Assembly (NCBI GenBank): GCA_903789635.1
Contig: CAIFEY010000004.1
Span: forward strand, 27,351 to 91,350
Direction: 5' to 3'
From: an uncultured Eubacteriaceae bacterium
Lineage (GTDB): Bacteria > Bacillota > Clostridia > Peptostreptococcales > Anaerovoracaceae
Length of the DNA stretch: 64,000 bases
Shown here: positions 34,029 to 45,627 of the stretch, piece after piece
Position numbering within the stretch: position 1 is the stretch's first letter
How the letters are laid out: each line of letters begins with the position of its first letter
The notes under the pieces: model-generated
What the model was told of the DNA's origin: nothing
Databases searched by the model: none
What the model saw: only the letters and a program-made list of their open reading frames with translations
Translations under genes and position numbers: made by a program

Positions 34029-35288
34029 CTAAAGGTCCTCCGGGCTCGTGATCTCGCCGGTCACGGCGGATGCGGCGGCGACCTGCGGGCTCGCGAGGTA
34101 GACCTCCGAGGTGACCGCGCCCATGCGGCCGACGAAGTTTCGGTTCGTCGTCGAGACGCATTTCTCGCCGTCCGCGAGGATGCCCATGTATCCGCCGAGG
34201 CACGGGCCGCAGGTTGGGGTGGAGACCACGCAGCCCGCGTCGATGAAGATGTCGATGAGTCCCTCGTGGATGCACTGCTTGTAGATGCTCTGGGTCGCCG
34301 GGATCACGATCACGCGGATGCCGGCGGCCTTATGCCGTCCCTTCAGGATCTCCGCGGCCGCGCGCATGTCGGAGATGCGCCCGTTCGTGCAGGAGCCGAT
34401 GACGACCTGGTCGATCTTCACGCCTTTCGCCTCGTCGATCGTCCTCGTGTTCTCCGGGAGGTGAGGGAAGGAGACGGTCGGGCGGAGAGTGGAGAGGTCG
34501 ATGGTGTACGTCTTCTCGTATTCCGCGTCCGGGTCCGCGCTGTACTCCTTATACGGGCGGTCTACGCGGCCCTTCATGTACTCCCTCGTGATGTCGTCGA
34601 CCGGGAAGATGCCGTTCTTGGCGCCGGCCTCGATCGCCATGTTGCAGATGGTCAGGCGGTCGTCCATCGAGAGATTCGATATTCCGTCCCCGCAGAATTC
34701 CATAGACTTATACAGTGCGCCGTCGACGCCGATCATCCCGATGATGTGGAGGATGACGTCCTTTCCGGAGACGAACGGCGGCATCTTGCCCGTGAGCTCG
34801 AACCTGAGGGCGGACGGGACCTTGAACCAGGCCATTCCGCTCGCCATTCCCGCGCAGAGGTCGGTTGATCCTACGCCGGTGGAAAACGCCCCGAGTGCGC
34901 CGTACGTGCAGGTGTGCGAGTCCGCGCCGATGATGGCTTCTCCGCTCGCGACGATGCCTTTCTCCGGCAGGAGGGCGTGCTCGATGCCCATCTCTCCCGC
35001 GTCGTAGAAGTGGTCGATGCCGAACCGCTTCGCGAACGTGCGGCAGGTCTTGCACTGCTCCGCGCTCTTGATGTCCTTGTTCGGGACAAAGTGGTCCATG
35101 ACCAGGGAGATCTTCGATTTATCAAATACGCCGTCGAACCCGGCCTTATCGAATTCCTTGATGGATACCGGTCCCGTGATGTCGTTGGCCAGGACCATGT
35201 CAAGCCTGGCGTTGATCAGCTGTCCGGCCTTAACTTCCGGGAGCCCGGCGTGGTCGGCCAGGATCTTCTGCGTCATTGTCATTCCCAT
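34029..35288 (-). CDS. leuC: 3-isopropylmalate dehydratase large subunit
   Basis: Aconitase-family [4Fe-4S] subunit that isomerises 2- to 3-isopropylmalate; 419 residues, the short LeuC type. The cluster cysteines are in VIGSCTNG and in [17 protein letters not shown] is the family's N-terminal motif. GGAGAAAA precedes the ATG. It is second in the leu operon, 251 bases after leuA. Confidence 0.96.
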   Translation of the reverse strand: MGMTMTQKILADHAGLPEVKAGQLINARLDMVLANDITGPVSIKEFDKAGFDGVFDKSKISLVMDHFVPNKDIKSAEQCKTCRTFAKRFGIDHFYDAGEMGIEHALLPEKGIVASGEAIIGADSHTCTYGALGAFSTGVGSTDLCAGMASGMAWFKVPSALRFELTGKMPPFVSGKDVILHIIGMIGVDGALYKSMEFCGDGISNLSMDDRLTICNMAIEAGAKNGIFPVDDITREYMKGRVDRPYKEYSADPDAEYEKTYTIDLSTLRPTVSFPHLPENTRTIDEAKGVKIDQVVIGSCTNGRISDMRAAAEILKGRHKAAGIRVIVIPATQSIYKQCIHEGLIDIFIDAGCVVSTPTCGPCLGGYMGILADGEKCVSTTNRNFVGRMGAVTSEVYLASPQVAAASAVTGEITSPEDL

Positions 35289-35539
35289 TGGTGTTTTCTC
35301 CGTTTCTTGTCTGCTGCAGTCCTTCTGCAGATTTAAGCAGATCTAATATATATGTAATTATGTAATAATAATGTGTGTTTTCCTGAATTGTTCGTCCGGT
35401 GCCCGTCAGGCCATCAGGGGAGGTGAGGCCGCTGCGGGCGTTGATTTTGTCCAAACCATCCCTGCAGGAAGACTCCCTCCCTGAGGCGTAAGGTACCCGC
35501 GATAATAATCCTTACTATTATATAGAAGGAAAGATGCGG

Positions 35540-37258
35540 CTAGCGAATGAACGGGCGGACCTTGTTCATGCGGTTCAGCGCGCTGACGAGGGCGTTGACG
35601 GACGCCAGGATGATGTCGTCGTGGGTGCCGACGCCCCAGAACTTCTCGTCGCTCTCGTCCGCGATGCAGACGTAGGCGGCCGCCTGGGAGTTGGAGTCCG
35701 GGCTCAGTGCGTGCTCGGAGTAGGTGACGAACTTGTAGCCGCCGAAGTTGTACGGCGTCTCCCGGAGTGCCTTGCTCACGGCGTCGAGCCTTCCGTTTCC
35801 GGACGCGCTGCAGTCGAACTCGTCTCCGGCGATGTCCACGTGCATGTCGACCTTCACGATGCCCTCGCCCTGGTGATGGGTGTCGTCGTCATGGGTGAAG
35901 ACGGCGGTCTGGATGTCGAGCGGTTTGAAGTCGTTGATGTACTCCTCCCGGAAGAGGTCGAACGTCCGGTCGGCGGAGAGTTCCTCCTGGGTGCGGTCGG
36001 AGATGTCCTTCATCATGTAGCCGACCTCCGCGCGCATCGCCTTAGGGATCTGGAAGCCGTGGTCGCGCTCGATCACGTAGGCTACGCCGCCCTTGCCGGA
36101 CTGGCTGTTGATGCGGATCACATCGCCGTCGTACTCGCGTCCGACGTCGTGCGGGTCGATCGGGAGATACGGGACGGTCCAGCGGTTCGGGTCGTGCTCC
36201 CTGCGGTAGCGCATGCCCTTGGCGATCGCGTCCTGATGAGAGCCGGAGAAGGCGGCAAAGACGAGGTCTCCGCAGTACGGGTGCCGCGGCTCGACGGTCA
36301 TGCCGGTCCAGCTCTCGTAGTTTTCTACGGCGGTCGGCATGTCGGTGAAGTCGAGCATCGGGTCGACGCCGTGGGTGTACATGTTCATCGCGATCGTGAT
36401 GATGTCGACGTTTCCGGTGCGCTCGCCGTTTCCGAACAGGGTGCCCTCGACGCGGTCCGCGCCGGCCAGCATGCCGAGCTCCGCGTCTGCGACGCCGGTT
36501 CCTCTGTCGTTGTGCGGGTGGATCGACAGGACTGTGTTCTCTCTGTGGCGGAGGTTGTGGTTCATGTAGCTGATCTGGCTCGCAAATACGTGCGGCATGG
36601 ACATCTCGACGGTGGCCGGGATGTTGACGATCGCCTTGTGCTCAGGGTCTGGGTTCCAGACGTCCAGGACGGCATTGCAGACCTCCAGTGCGTACTCCGG
36701 CTCCGTTCCCGTGAAGCTCTCCGGGGAGTACTCGAAGCGGATGTTCGTGTCCCTGTACTTCTCGTCCGCGGCGATCTCCTTCAGGAGGCGTGCGCCCTCG
36801 ACGGCGATTTCTTTGATGCCTTCCTTCGATTTTCCGAAGACCTGCTCGCGCTGGGCGGTGGAAGTGGAGTTATAAAGATGTACGATTGCATTCCTGCAGC
36901 CGATCAGCGAGTCGAACGTCTTCTCGATGATATGGCGACGGGACTGGGTCAGCACCTGAATGGTGACGTCGTCCGGGATCAGGTCCTGCTCGATCAGCGC
37001 GCGGACGAGCTCGTACTCCGTGTCCGACGCCGCCGGGAAGCCGACCTCGATCTCCTTGAACCCGATCTCGCAGAGGTACCGGAAAAAGTCCAGTTTCTGC
37101 TGCAGGTTCATCGGCACGATCAGCGCCTGGTTTCCGTCGCGCAGGTCTACGCTGCACCAGATCGGCGCCTTCTCCACGTGGTCCTTGTTCACCCAGTCGT
37201 TGTACTCTGCCGGGACGGGATAGTATCCCGGTCTGTACTTTCTGCAATTCTCCATCAT
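35540..37258 (-). CDS. leuA: 2-isopropylmalate synthase
   Basis: Condenses acetyl-CoA with 2-ketoisovalerate, the committed step to leucine; 572 residues. The TIM barrel opens with CSVDLRDGNQAL, the metal-binding HPHND is present, and NGERTGNVD follows. The C-terminal region after about residue 430 is the regulatory domain that usually binds leucine. Its length and N-terminus (RPGYYPVPAEYNDW) match the LeuA2-type subfamily. AGAGGAG precedes two adjacent ATGs. It is controlled by the T-box upstream. Confidence 0.96.
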   Translation of the reverse strand: MMENCRKYRPGYYPVPAEYNDWVNKDHVEKAPIWCSVDLRDGNQALIVPMNLQQKLDFFRYLCEIGFKEIEVGFPAASDTEYELVRALIEQDLIPDDVTIQVLTQSRRHIIEKTFDSLIGCRNAIVHLYNSTSTAQREQVFGKSKEGIKEIAVEGARLLKEIAADEKYRDTNIRFEYSPESFTGTEPEYALEVCNAVLDVWNPDPEHKAIVNIPATVEMSMPHVFASQISYMNHNLRHRENTVLSIHPHNDRGTGVADAELGMLAGADRVEGTLFGNGERTGNVDIITIAMNMYTHGVDPMLDFTDMPTAVENYESWTGMTVEPRHPYCGDLVFAAFSGSHQDAIAKGMRYRREHDPNRWTVPYLPIDPHDVGREYDGDVIRINSQSGKGGVAYVIERDHGFQIPKAMRAEVGYMMKDISDRTQEELSADRTFDLFREEYINDFKPLDIQTAVFTHDDDTHHQGEGIVKVDMHVDIAGDEFDCSASGNGRLDAVSKALRETPYNFGGYKFVTYSEHALSPDSNSQAAAYVCIADESDEKFWGVGTHDDIILASVNALVSALNRMNKVRPFIR

Positions 37259-37454
37259 CTGTAGTTCTCCTCTCTTGCGCTTTCATTTGAAGACAAAATC
37301 AATCCGTTCCTGTTCAATAGCTCACTGCTGAATCAGCCGGCTCCGCCTGACCCCGCTTCTGAATTCTGGAATTCAGGAAATTCGAAATTTCGAAAATACT
37401 TAAGCCTGGTGACTCCGCAGCCCGCCGCGCGGTACCCTGGTTCCGGGAAATGCG

Positions 37455-37805
37455 TATAAAAAAAGCCCCTTTGCAATTCTCCAATTACAAAGAGACGAAA
37501 CATACGATTCCGCGGTACCACTCTTCTTGACGCCTGTGATCTGTCGTGATCCAATCCCGATTCAATCTTGATTCAATCAGGATACAGTCCGGATCGATCA
37601 TCCGATCCGTTTCCGGTTCCAATCCATTTACCGTCTTATTACTGAACGGATCAGACTGCATCGGCGTCCGCTTAATTCTGCCGCTCGGGGGTGAGACATC
37701 TGGAGTCCTGGCTGCGGCCTTCTCAGCATCTGGCCGCTCTCTGTACCGCCGGTGTTCAACGATTTATTCCCGTCATCGCTGGCTTGGTGTTCTTCAGTTG
37801 TGAGT
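37455..37805 (-). promoter_or_regulatory. T-box riboswitch of the leu operon
   Basis: On the minus strand the leader begins with a stem I start resembling the GATGA...GGAA region of T-boxes (37765-37785) and a distal AGAGAG...GCTGAGAAGG segment. It has the conserved AAGAGTGGTACCGCGG (37510-37525) and ends in a terminator whose arms, CTCTTTGTAATTG and TTGCAAAGGGG, precede seven T (37455-37496). A CTC (Leu) triplet at 37703-37705 lies in the expected specifier region. Uncharged leucyl-tRNA would favour the antiterminator and switch on leuACDB. Confidence 0.9.
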
Positions 37806-37845
37806 CCGCCATGCGTCCGATTCCCGTCAACATGAGCGTAAGTGA

Positions 37846-37874
37846 ATATTAACTCAAATATTGGACGATGTCAA
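37846..37874 (-). promoter_or_regulatory. leu operon promoter
   Basis: On the minus strand TTGACA (37869-37874), 17 bp spacer, TAATAT (37846-37851). It starts the T-box transcript and diverges from the ilvC promoter about 150 bp away. Confidence 0.8.
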
Positions 37875-38016
37875 CAGAAAAATCGTGATTATATTGTGAT
37901 AATGGACAATGAGCTGCTGCTGGATTTGGTGTACACCGGGATAATACAATATCTTGGAAGTTGTGCATAAAAATCAAAACATACATACAATATTGGCGAA
38001 TAACATAAAATCAGTG

Positions 38017-38044
38017 TTGACACAACAGTAAATGGTGCTATACT
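38017..38044 (+). promoter_or_regulatory. ilvC promoter
   Basis: TTGACA (38017-38022), 16 bp spacer, TATACT (38039-38044) with extended -10 TGC. The 155-base leader has GC-rich inverted repeats but no T-box motif. Confidence 0.8.
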
Positions 38045-38191
38045 TTAAATCACATCAACAAAATTTTGATGGACGGAGCGCGGGCGTGCAGGCCGTGGAA
38101 AGCCTTCATCGCTGCGGCGGCTTATGGATTGATTGGCCGCAGGCGCACTCCGCAGAACGTTTTACCGCACTTTATTTAAGCTTTGACTTAA

Positions 38192-39202
<1,011 letters not shown>

Positions 39203-39393
39203 GGCAGATAAATCAGAATTGCATTTCAGGTCGGCGGCGTTTTTCGCTCCGGCCTGTTTGTGTATCTGCAGTTTAACGGATCAGGCGCTGCAGCCGCCAT
39301 GCAGGGTGAACTGCGGTCTATGCCGGTATATAGACCTATACATTTATGCATTCACAATCATAGAGAATCACTTGAGAAAGGAAACAGAATACA

Positions 39394-41064
39394 ATGACAC
39401 GCAGAAGTGACAACGTGACGAAGGGCGTCGAGAGGGCCCCGGGAAGAAGTCTGTTCTACGCAATGGGATATACCAAGGAGGAGCTGGAGCGGCCGCTGAT
39501 CGGCGTCGTCTCCGCTTACAGCGACATCGTGCCGGGCCACGCGCACCTGGATAAGATCGCCGAGGCGGTCAAGGCGGGCATCCGCATGGCCGGCGGAACG
39601 CCGATCATGGTGCCGGCGATCGGCGTCTGCGACGGCATCGCGATGGGACACGACGGCATGCGCTACTCGCTCCCGAGCAGAGAGCTGATCGCGGACAGCG
39701 TCGAGACGATGGCGAACGCGCACCAGTTCGACGGACTCGTCCTGGTCCCGAACTGTGACAAGATCGTCCCGGGCATGCTGATGGGCGCGCTGCGCATCAA
39801 TATTCCGGCAGTCGTCTGTTCGGGAGGACCGATGATGGCGGGCATGGTGCACGGCGAGGAGACGTCGCTGTCCAAGATGTTCGAGGCGGTCGGCGCGAGG
39901 AAGGCCGGGCTCATCGAGGACGCGGGCCTGCTCGACTTCGAGCAGAACGTCTGCCCGGGCTGCGGCTCCTGCTCCGGCATGTACACGGCGAACAGCATGA
40001 ACTGCCTCTGCGAGACGATCGGCATCGCGCTGCCTGGAAACGGCACGGTTCCGGCGGTCACCGGAAAGAGGATCATGCTCGCGAAGCACTCCGGCATGGC
40101 GATCATGGAGATGGTCGAGAAGGATATCAAGGCGCGCGACATCGTGAACGAGAAGTCGATCAGAAACGCGGTCGCGGCGGACATGGCACTCGGCTGCTCC
40201 ACGAACACGGTCCTGCACCTGCTCGCGATCGCGCGTGAGGCGGGCGTCGAGCTGAGCCTCAGGACGTTCGACGAGATCAGCCAGAAGGTCCCGAACCTCT
40301 GCCACCTCGCGCCGGCTGGTCCGACGCACATGCACGACCTCGACCGCGCGGGCGGCATCCAGGCCGTCCTGGCGGAGCTGAACCGCGGCGGGTACGTGGA
40401 CACGTCCTGCATGACGGTCACGGGTAAGACGGTCGGCGAGAACATCGAGGGCAGGCAGCGCCTGACGGACGAGATCCGTCCGCTCGAGAACCCGTTCATG
40501 AAGGTCGGCGGACTCGCGGTGCTCTGGGGCAACATCGCGCCGGACGGCTGCGTCGTGAAGAAGAGCGCGGTCGACCCGGAGATGATGCATCACACGGGCC
40601 CGGCGAGGGTGTTCGACTCCGAGGATGACGCGATCGCGGAGATCTACGCGGGAAAGATCAACGAGGGAGACGTCGTCGTGATCCGCTATGAGGGACCTAA
40701 GGGCGGACCGGGCATGAGGGAGATGCTGAACCCGACCAGCGCGCTCGCCGGCATGGGCCTGGATAAGACGGTCGCGCTGATCACCGACGGCAGGTTCTCC
40801 GGCGCGAGCAGGGGCGCATCGATCGGTCACGTCAGCCCGGAGGCGGCGATGGGCGGAAACATCGGCCTGATCGAGGAAGGCGACACGATCGTCATCGACA
40901 TCGAGAACGGAAGCCTGAACGTAGAGGTTTCCGAGAGCGAGCTCGAGGAGAGAAGGAAGCACTTCGTCCCTCGCGAGCCGAACGTGCGCACCGGCTGGCT
41001 GCGCCGCTACGCGAAGATGGTTGCACCGGCGAGCATGGGCGCGATCATGAACGACGAGGCCTAA
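39394..41064 (+). CDS. ilvD: dihydroxy-acid dehydratase
   Basis: Fe-S dehydratase giving the 2-keto acid precursors of valine, leucine and isoleucine; 556 residues, full length. Cluster cysteines are in VPNCDK and [26 protein letters not shown] and [11 protein letters not shown] are C-terminal signatures. GAAAGG lies upstream of the ATG. It is in the same direction as ilvC, and no strong terminator separates them. Confidence 0.97.
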   Translation: MTRRSDNVTKGVERAPGRSLFYAMGYTKEELERPLIGVVSAYSDIVPGHAHLDKIAEAVKAGIRMAGGTPIMVPAIGVCDGIAMGHDGMRYSLPSRELIADSVETMANAHQFDGLVLVPNCDKIVPGMLMGALRINIPAVVCSGGPMMAGMVHGEETSLSKMFEAVGARKAGLIEDAGLLDFEQNVCPGCGSCSGMYTANSMNCLCETIGIALPGNGTVPAVTGKRIMLAKHSGMAIMEMVEKDIKARDIVNEKSIRNAVAADMALGCSTNTVLHLLAIAREAGVELSLRTFDEISQKVPNLCHLAPAGPTHMHDLDRAGGIQAVLAELNRGGYVDTSCMTVTGKTVGENIEGRQRLTDEIRPLENPFMKVGGLAVLWGNIAPDGCVVKKSAVDPEMMHHTGPARVFDSEDDAIAEIYAGKINEGDVVVIRYEGPKGGPGMREMLNPTSALAGMGLDKTVALITDGRFSGASRGASIGHVSPEAAMGGNIGLIEEGDTIVIDIENGSLNVEVSESELEERRKHFVPREPNVRTGWLRRYAKMVAPASMGAIMNDEA

Positions 41065-41413
41065 GGGCGGGATTGTCGCGCACGCAGCAGATTTTCGGCG
41101 GCCATGGGCGGACAGCTGAACATCGAAAAAATTATTATTCCGCGCGGGGGAGAAGGCTCCTCCGCGCTGTTTGCAGTGAACTGAGAACGTTTCCCGGAAA
41201 TGCCCGGGCGTCAGTCGTTCCATATTGTTATTGAAAATTACTATAGCATGTATTAAAATATAAGAATATTACAACACGTTTATTGGCACTGCGCGAGGCT
41301 GATTCCGGAGCGGACCGGGAGATCACTCCGGGGGAACGTTCGGGGATCGGCCCATGCGGCGTTATCCGTTGTATTCTGCGATATGAGAGAAAGAACGAAG
41401 GAGTTGTCATTGC
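41065..41413. other. 349 bp gap after ilvD
   Basis: No gene. It contains a stem GCGCGGGGGAG/CTCCTCCGCGC near 41141-41168 that could end the ilvD transcript despite lacking a T tract, then AT-rich DNA likely to hold the promoter of the GGDEF gene. Confidence 0.5.
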
Positions 41414-42490
41414 ATGAAGAGGATCATCTCGGTTTTTAAACACATATACGATCTCAGGATCAACCCCGACACGCATGAAGAAATTTCGGAGAGGCTCTGG
41501 GAGGATAACCGGAAGACGCTGATGTTTTTTTCCGGAGTCGCCGGCGCGTGCATGATCATCATGATCATCATGTCGTTCGTCAACGTGGTGGCCTATTCCC
41601 ATCAGATGCTGTACTTTGCCGCGCTGGTCCTGATGATCATCGTCTTTGTCCTAGCCAAGGTCAGCACGATCACACGGACGCGGAATCTGACGATGATCGG
41701 CATGTACGCGTTCATGGGGCTCCTGCAGACGTTTGGCATCGTCCTCGGCACGGTGGAGAGCCCGGACAAGAACGCGGTCACCTTTATCGCGATGATGATC
41801 ATCCTGCCGGTCATCTTCACCGACCGCCCGATCCGCATGATCCCGTTCATCCTGATCTCGGGCACCGTGTTCATCATCGCCTCCCACCATTATAAGGTTT
41901 TCATCATGTATCAGACCGACCTGGTCGACGTCATCATCTTCTCGATCGTCAGCATCATCATGAGTCTGTTTATGACAAAGATGAAGTACGAGAGGTATGA
42001 ATACGAGGTACAGGTGGCCCTGATGAGCGAGACGGACATGCTGACAGGCGTCAGAAACCGCAACTCCTACGAGCAGAACCTGAAGAAGTACCCGAAGAGG
42101 TGCCTCGAGCGCATCCACTGCGTCTTCGTGGACGTAAACGGCATGCATGAGACGAACAACGCTAAGGGGCACATGGCGGGCGATCATCTGCTGAAGGTCG
42201 TCAGTGCTGCGCTCAGGGAAGAATTCGGGAAGGAGAACACCTACCGGATCGGCGGGGACGAGTTCGTCGCGTTCGCCGTGGACGAGTCGGATGAGCTGGT
42301 CCAGGAGAAGCTCGCCAGGATCCGGCATGCGGTCAGGAAGGGCGCCTGCGACGTCTCCATGGGCTGCTGCGAAGACCGGGCGCCGCGGATCGACATGAAG
42401 GATTTGATCCAGCGCGCGGAGAAGCTCATGTATGCGGACAAGGCACAGTACTACCGGGTCGAGGGGAACGACCGCAGGACGCGGAAATAG
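41414..42490 (+). CDS. membrane GGDEF diguanylate cyclase
   Basis: A 358-residue protein with six predicted membrane segments (about 35-185) and a C-terminal GGDEF domain (about 205-350). The active site YRIGGDEF is intact, as are the substrate-binding FVDVNGMHETNNAKGHMAGD residues (in part). No inhibitory RxxD site precedes the GGDEF motif. It probably makes c-di-GMP in response to a membrane or external cue; the sensor region matches no named domain I recognise. AAGGAG precedes the ATG. It stands between biosynthetic genes without clear functional linkage. Confidence 0.88.
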   Translation: MKRIISVFKHIYDLRINPDTHEEISERLWEDNRKTLMFFSGVAGACMIIMIIMSFVNVVAYSHQMLYFAALVLMIIVFVLAKVSTITRTRNLTMIGMYAFMGLLQTFGIVLGTVESPDKNAVTFIAMMIILPVIFTDRPIRMIPFILISGTVFIIASHHYKVFIMYQTDLVDVIIFSIVSIIMSLFMTKMKYERYEYEVQVALMSETDMLTGVRNRNSYEQNLKKYPKRCLERIHCVFVDVNGMHETNNAKGHMAGDHLLKVVSAALREEFGKENTYRIGGDEFVAFAVDESDELVQEKLARIRHAVRKGACDVSMGCCEDRAPRIDMKDLIQRAEKLMYADKAQYYRVEGNDRRTRK

Positions 42491-42519
42491 AAAAATGCGG
42501 CGTGAATGCGAATTTTCTA

Positions 42520-42548
42520 TTGCAAAAGTATAAGGTAAAAGTTATAAT
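42520..42548 (+). promoter_or_regulatory. argF promoter
   Basis: TTGCAA (42520-42525), 17 bp spacer, perfect TATAAT (42543-42548). No clear ArgR box pair was seen. Confidence 0.75.
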
Positions 42549-42637
42549 TATTCCATCGCAAGGAAATTAATTCAAAAAAATGTATAACAATAAATTAATG
42601 GAGTAGCGGGGCGGATGCGGTCCTGCGGGAGGTAAAA

Positions 42638-43624
42638 ATGGCTCTGAATTTAAAAGGTAGAAGTTTCTTGACGCTGATGGATTTCACGCCGGAAGAGATC
42701 AGATACATGCTGGATCTGGCGCATGATCTGAAGGCGAAGAAGAGAGCCGGCATTCAGGGTCACATGTTGCAGGGAAAGAACATCTGCCTGCTGTTCGAGA
42801 AGACGTCCACGCGCACCAGGAGTTCGTTCGAGGTCGCGGTCGCGGACGAGGGCGGAAACGCCGTATTCCTGGACAATTCCCAGGTCGGAAAGAAGGAGAG
42901 CATCGAGGACAGCGCCAAGGTACTTGGCCGCATCTACGACGGCATCGAGTTCCGCGGCTACAGCCAGAAGGTTGTCGAGGACCTCGCCAAGTACTCCGGC
43001 GTCCCGGTCTGGAACGGCCTGACGGACGACGATCATCCGACTCAGATCCTGGCCGATCTGATGACCATCGAGGAGCACATCAGCAAGCCGCTGAAGGACG
43101 TTCACGTGGTCTTTGTCGGCGACGTCAGAAACAACATGAGCTACGCGTGGATGTACGGCTGCGCCAAGATGGGCATGCACTTCACCGCGTATGGCCCGGA
43201 CGCGCTGATTTCCCAGGTAAACGAGGAGTTCGTCAAGGCCGCAGAGGTCGTCTCCGCACAGACCGGCGCCGTCATCGAGGTCACGTCCGACCCGGCAGCG
43301 CTGAAGGGTGCCGACGTCATCTACACCGACATCTGGGCGTCCATGGGCGAGGAGGCGGAGATCCCGGCGCGCGTCAAGCTGCTGTCGCCGTTCAAGGTCA
43401 CGGAGGAGATGATGGCCTCCACCGGCAACCCGGACACCCTGTTCATGCACTGCCTGCCGTCCTTCCACGACTTTGAGACCAAGATGGCCAAGGAGCAGAT
43501 GAAGCTCGGCTACGACATCCGCGAGGTGACCGACGAGGTCTTCCGCGGCAAGAACTCTGTCGTCTTCGACGAGGCGGAGAACCGCATGCATTCCATCAAG
43601 GCCGTGCTCTGCGCGACGCTGTAA
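42638..43624 (+). CDS. argF: ornithine carbamoyltransferase
   Basis: Transfers the carbamoyl group to ornithine to give citrulline, either in arginine synthesis or, run backwards, in the arginine deiminase pathway; 328 residues. The carbamoyl-phosphate motif KTSTRTRSSFE and the ornithine motif HCLPSFHD are present, with NGLTDDDHPTQ between. With no other arg or arc gene here, direction of use cannot be told. GGGAGG precedes the ATG. Confidence 0.95.
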   Translation: MALNLKGRSFLTLMDFTPEEIRYMLDLAHDLKAKKRAGIQGHMLQGKNICLLFEKTSTRTRSSFEVAVADEGGNAVFLDNSQVGKKESIEDSAKVLGRIYDGIEFRGYSQKVVEDLAKYSGVPVWNGLTDDDHPTQILADLMTIEEHISKPLKDVHVVFVGDVRNNMSYAWMYGCAKMGMHFTAYGPDALISQVNEEFVKAAEVVSAQTGAVIEVTSDPAALKGADVIYTDIWASMGEEAEIPARVKLLSPFKVTEEMMASTGNPDTLFMHCLPSFHDFETKMAKEQMKLGYDIREVTDEVFRGKNSVVFDEAENRMHSIKAVLCATL

Positions 43625-43833
43625 CCTTTCTCCCCCGGACAAAGTCGACGCCCAAGGGAGAATCGAAACCCGCAGATCCGCTGATGCACTGCCGCACTGC
43701 TGCACTGCGCCGGCAGACCGGGTTTTCTGCGGGAAGGAACTGGTTCAGGCCGGCGTCAGACCGCGAAGACAGGCGGAAACTCAGAATCGCGGCACAGAAC
43801 CGCACAGAAAAACATACATAAATACAGATAAAC

Positions 43834-43879
43834 AAAGGGGACGGTGAAAAATGACAGGTCATTTTTCACCGTCCCCTTT
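43834..43879. repeat. 46 bp perfect palindrome, REP-like/terminator
   Basis: Two 22-base perfectly complementary arms beginning AAAGGGGACGGTGAAAAATG, separated only by AG, with T runs on both sides. It can end transcription of argF. Its GGGGACGGT arm resembles palindromes linked to RAYT-type (IS200-like) transposases in Bacillota, and its GTGAAAAATG/CATTTTTCAC core resembles the hairpins at 6449 and 20133. Confidence 0.85.
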
Positions 43880-43997
43880 TTCATAGGCTGAACTTACGAT
43901 GGCGAGTTCGCTGTCGTCGCGGCGCCCTGTCGATCAGGGATCACTTGTAACTGGGGAAATGGGCGGCACCGGGAGAATCGGCGGAGAAAATACTTGT

Positions 43998-44481
43998 GAA
44001 ATTGATTGCCTGTGTATATTGTATTTTTTTCTGTATAGCCGCAAATTTTTCATTTTGGTGGAACGCGGTTTGCGTGATTCAATAATAGCGAAAAACCGAC
44101 GCACTTACATAACAGGTTCCGATATCTGCTCGATCTTATAGAGTTACCATCATTGTAATTTGTTATGTTGTAGAAAATTCATCTGCTTTTCGCGGTCTTT
44201 TTAAGCAAACATTATCCGCAGCGAACCAATGGAGACTTAGCGTTCGACGTATTGTACAAATATACATTCAACTCAATCGTTTGTTCACCGCCGCGGAGGC
44301 GTGCAGGGGATATCCGGACCACATCAGGACCTTCTCGCGGACCATTTTCATGCTGCATCAGGCCATTTTAATTTGTCAGACTACTTCACTCACTTTCTGG
44401 CGGTGAAAAAGTTCCACCAAGGCGCAGAAAAATACGCATTGCTGAAATTCGGAAAAGCCGTTACACCAAACTTCAAGATTT
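43998..44481 (+). repeat. dispersed ~470 bp element, copy A
   Basis: Matches the reverse complement of 5909-6374. Internal inverted repeats TTGGTGGAAC (44055-44064) and GTTCCACCAA (44411-44420) lie 366 bp apart. The two ends are better conserved than the middle. The flanks (43885-43997 and 44482-44679) are gene-free and contain recurring TCGCGGCGC-type words. Confidence 0.75.
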
Positions 44482-44679
44482 GACCTCCTATTGAAAAATG
44501 AAAGTCAAAATTATCCCTCCGAGGGTATTTCGATAGATGAAATCTATGTGTACTGCATACCGAGACTCTCCTTCGTTAGATCATTTTCTCGCGGCGCGGA
44601 GATACAGTATGTTGTATACTCGCCATGGCTATCGTCGCGGCGCGGAAGTCGCGCATTACCATGCATGTGGTAAGCGCTC

Positions 44680-45627
44680 CTACCGCAGGCTGAACAATCC
44701 GCAGATCCTCGCGAGCAGCGCGTCCGGGATCAGTCCGCAGAACAGCCGGTCGACCGTCGAGACGAGGCTCGGCGTCGAGACCGCGTGGTGCCTGCGGAGG
44801 GAGGAGAGGGCGCGCGTCACGACCTTCTCCGTCCGGCAGGAGAGGAACGGGTGCTTCGCCTCGCCGGTCGCGACGGAGATGAATTCCGTGTCCCTGACCC
44901 AGTACGGGCAGACGGCCGTGACCGAGATGCCGGAAGGGATCAGCTCGATCCTGAGAGCGCGGCTGTACGAATAGAGGAAGGCCTTGGACGCGGAGTAGAC
45001 GTTCAGCCCTGGGATCGGCTGGAAGCCCGCGACCGAGCAGATCTCGGCAATTCTCGCGCCCTTACGCATGAACGGCAGGCAGAACTGCGTGATCTTCACT
45101 GCGGCCTCGTCGTTCAGGCGGACCATCGCGGCCTCCTGCTCCGCGCCGACGTAGCGGGAATTCCCCGATTTTCCGAATCCCGCGCAGTTGACGAGCATCA
45201 CGATCGAAAAGTCGGAGTCCTTATCGAGCTCCTCGCACTGGAGCCTGAGGCCCTCGAGCGCGGCGTCGTCGGTCATGTCGACGGCCAGGACGCGGGTGGC
45301 GATCCTGAGCTCATCCGCGAGCTTTTCTAGGCGGTCGCCGCGGCGCGCAAGCAGCCAGATCTCGTTGACGTCGTACTTCTCCGGGTGGCGGTCGATCTGC
45401 CGCGCGAACTCGGCGCCGAGCCCGCTCGACGCCCCGGTGATCAGGGCGACGCGGTGGATCAGGCGGATTCCCGACGTCTGCGGGATGCGCCACGTCTTCT
45501 GCGCCCGCGTGCGGCGCAGGCTTGCCTTCTCCGCCAGGTAGATGACGGCGGAGATGATCCCTGCGATGACGGCGATCGAGCCGATCACGGCGGTGATGAA
45601 AATCCATATATCAGAAACGATGTTCAT
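44680..45627 (-). CDS. membrane-anchored short-chain dehydrogenase/reductase
   Basis: A 315-residue SDR oxidoreductase with an N-terminal membrane helix (about 7-30) and a Rossmann domain. The cofactor motif TGASSGLG, the NCAG motif, the catalytic Ser region and YSASK (Tyr/Lys) are intact. The substrate is unknown; anchored SDRs of this type often act on lipids or sterols. The open frame extends 73 codons upstream, but GAGGAGAGGAA before the ATG at 45627 fixes the start. It is monocistronic. Confidence 0.87.
   Translation of the reverse strand: MNIVSDIWIFITAVIGSIAVIAGIISAVIYLAEKASLRRTRAQKTWRIPQTSGIRLIHRVALITGASSGLGAEFARQIDRHPEKYDVNEIWLLARRGDRLEKLADELRIATRVLAVDMTDDAALEGLRLQCEELDKDSDFSIVMLVNCAGFGKSGNSRYVGAEQEAAMVRLNDEAAVKITQFCLPFMRKGARIAEICSVAGFQPIPGLNVYSASKAFLYSYSRALRIELIPSGISVTAVCPYWVRDTEFISVATGEAKHPFLSCRTEKVVTRALSSLRRHHAVSTPSLVSTVDRLFCGLIPDALLARICGLFSLR

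Noticed and set aside
35534..37264. 576-codon plus-strand frame opposite leuA
   Set aside because: Val/Arg/Asp-rich translation with no motif; leuA on the minus strand is unambiguous.
37428..37436. second GGTACCGCG on the minus strand downstream of the T-box terminator
   Set aside because: No associated stem I or terminator follows it; likely chance in GC-rich sequence.
38069..38179. 36-codon frame in the ilvC leader
   Set aside because: No Shine-Dalgarno site, few branched-chain codons and Ala/Arg-rich composition typical of chance frames.
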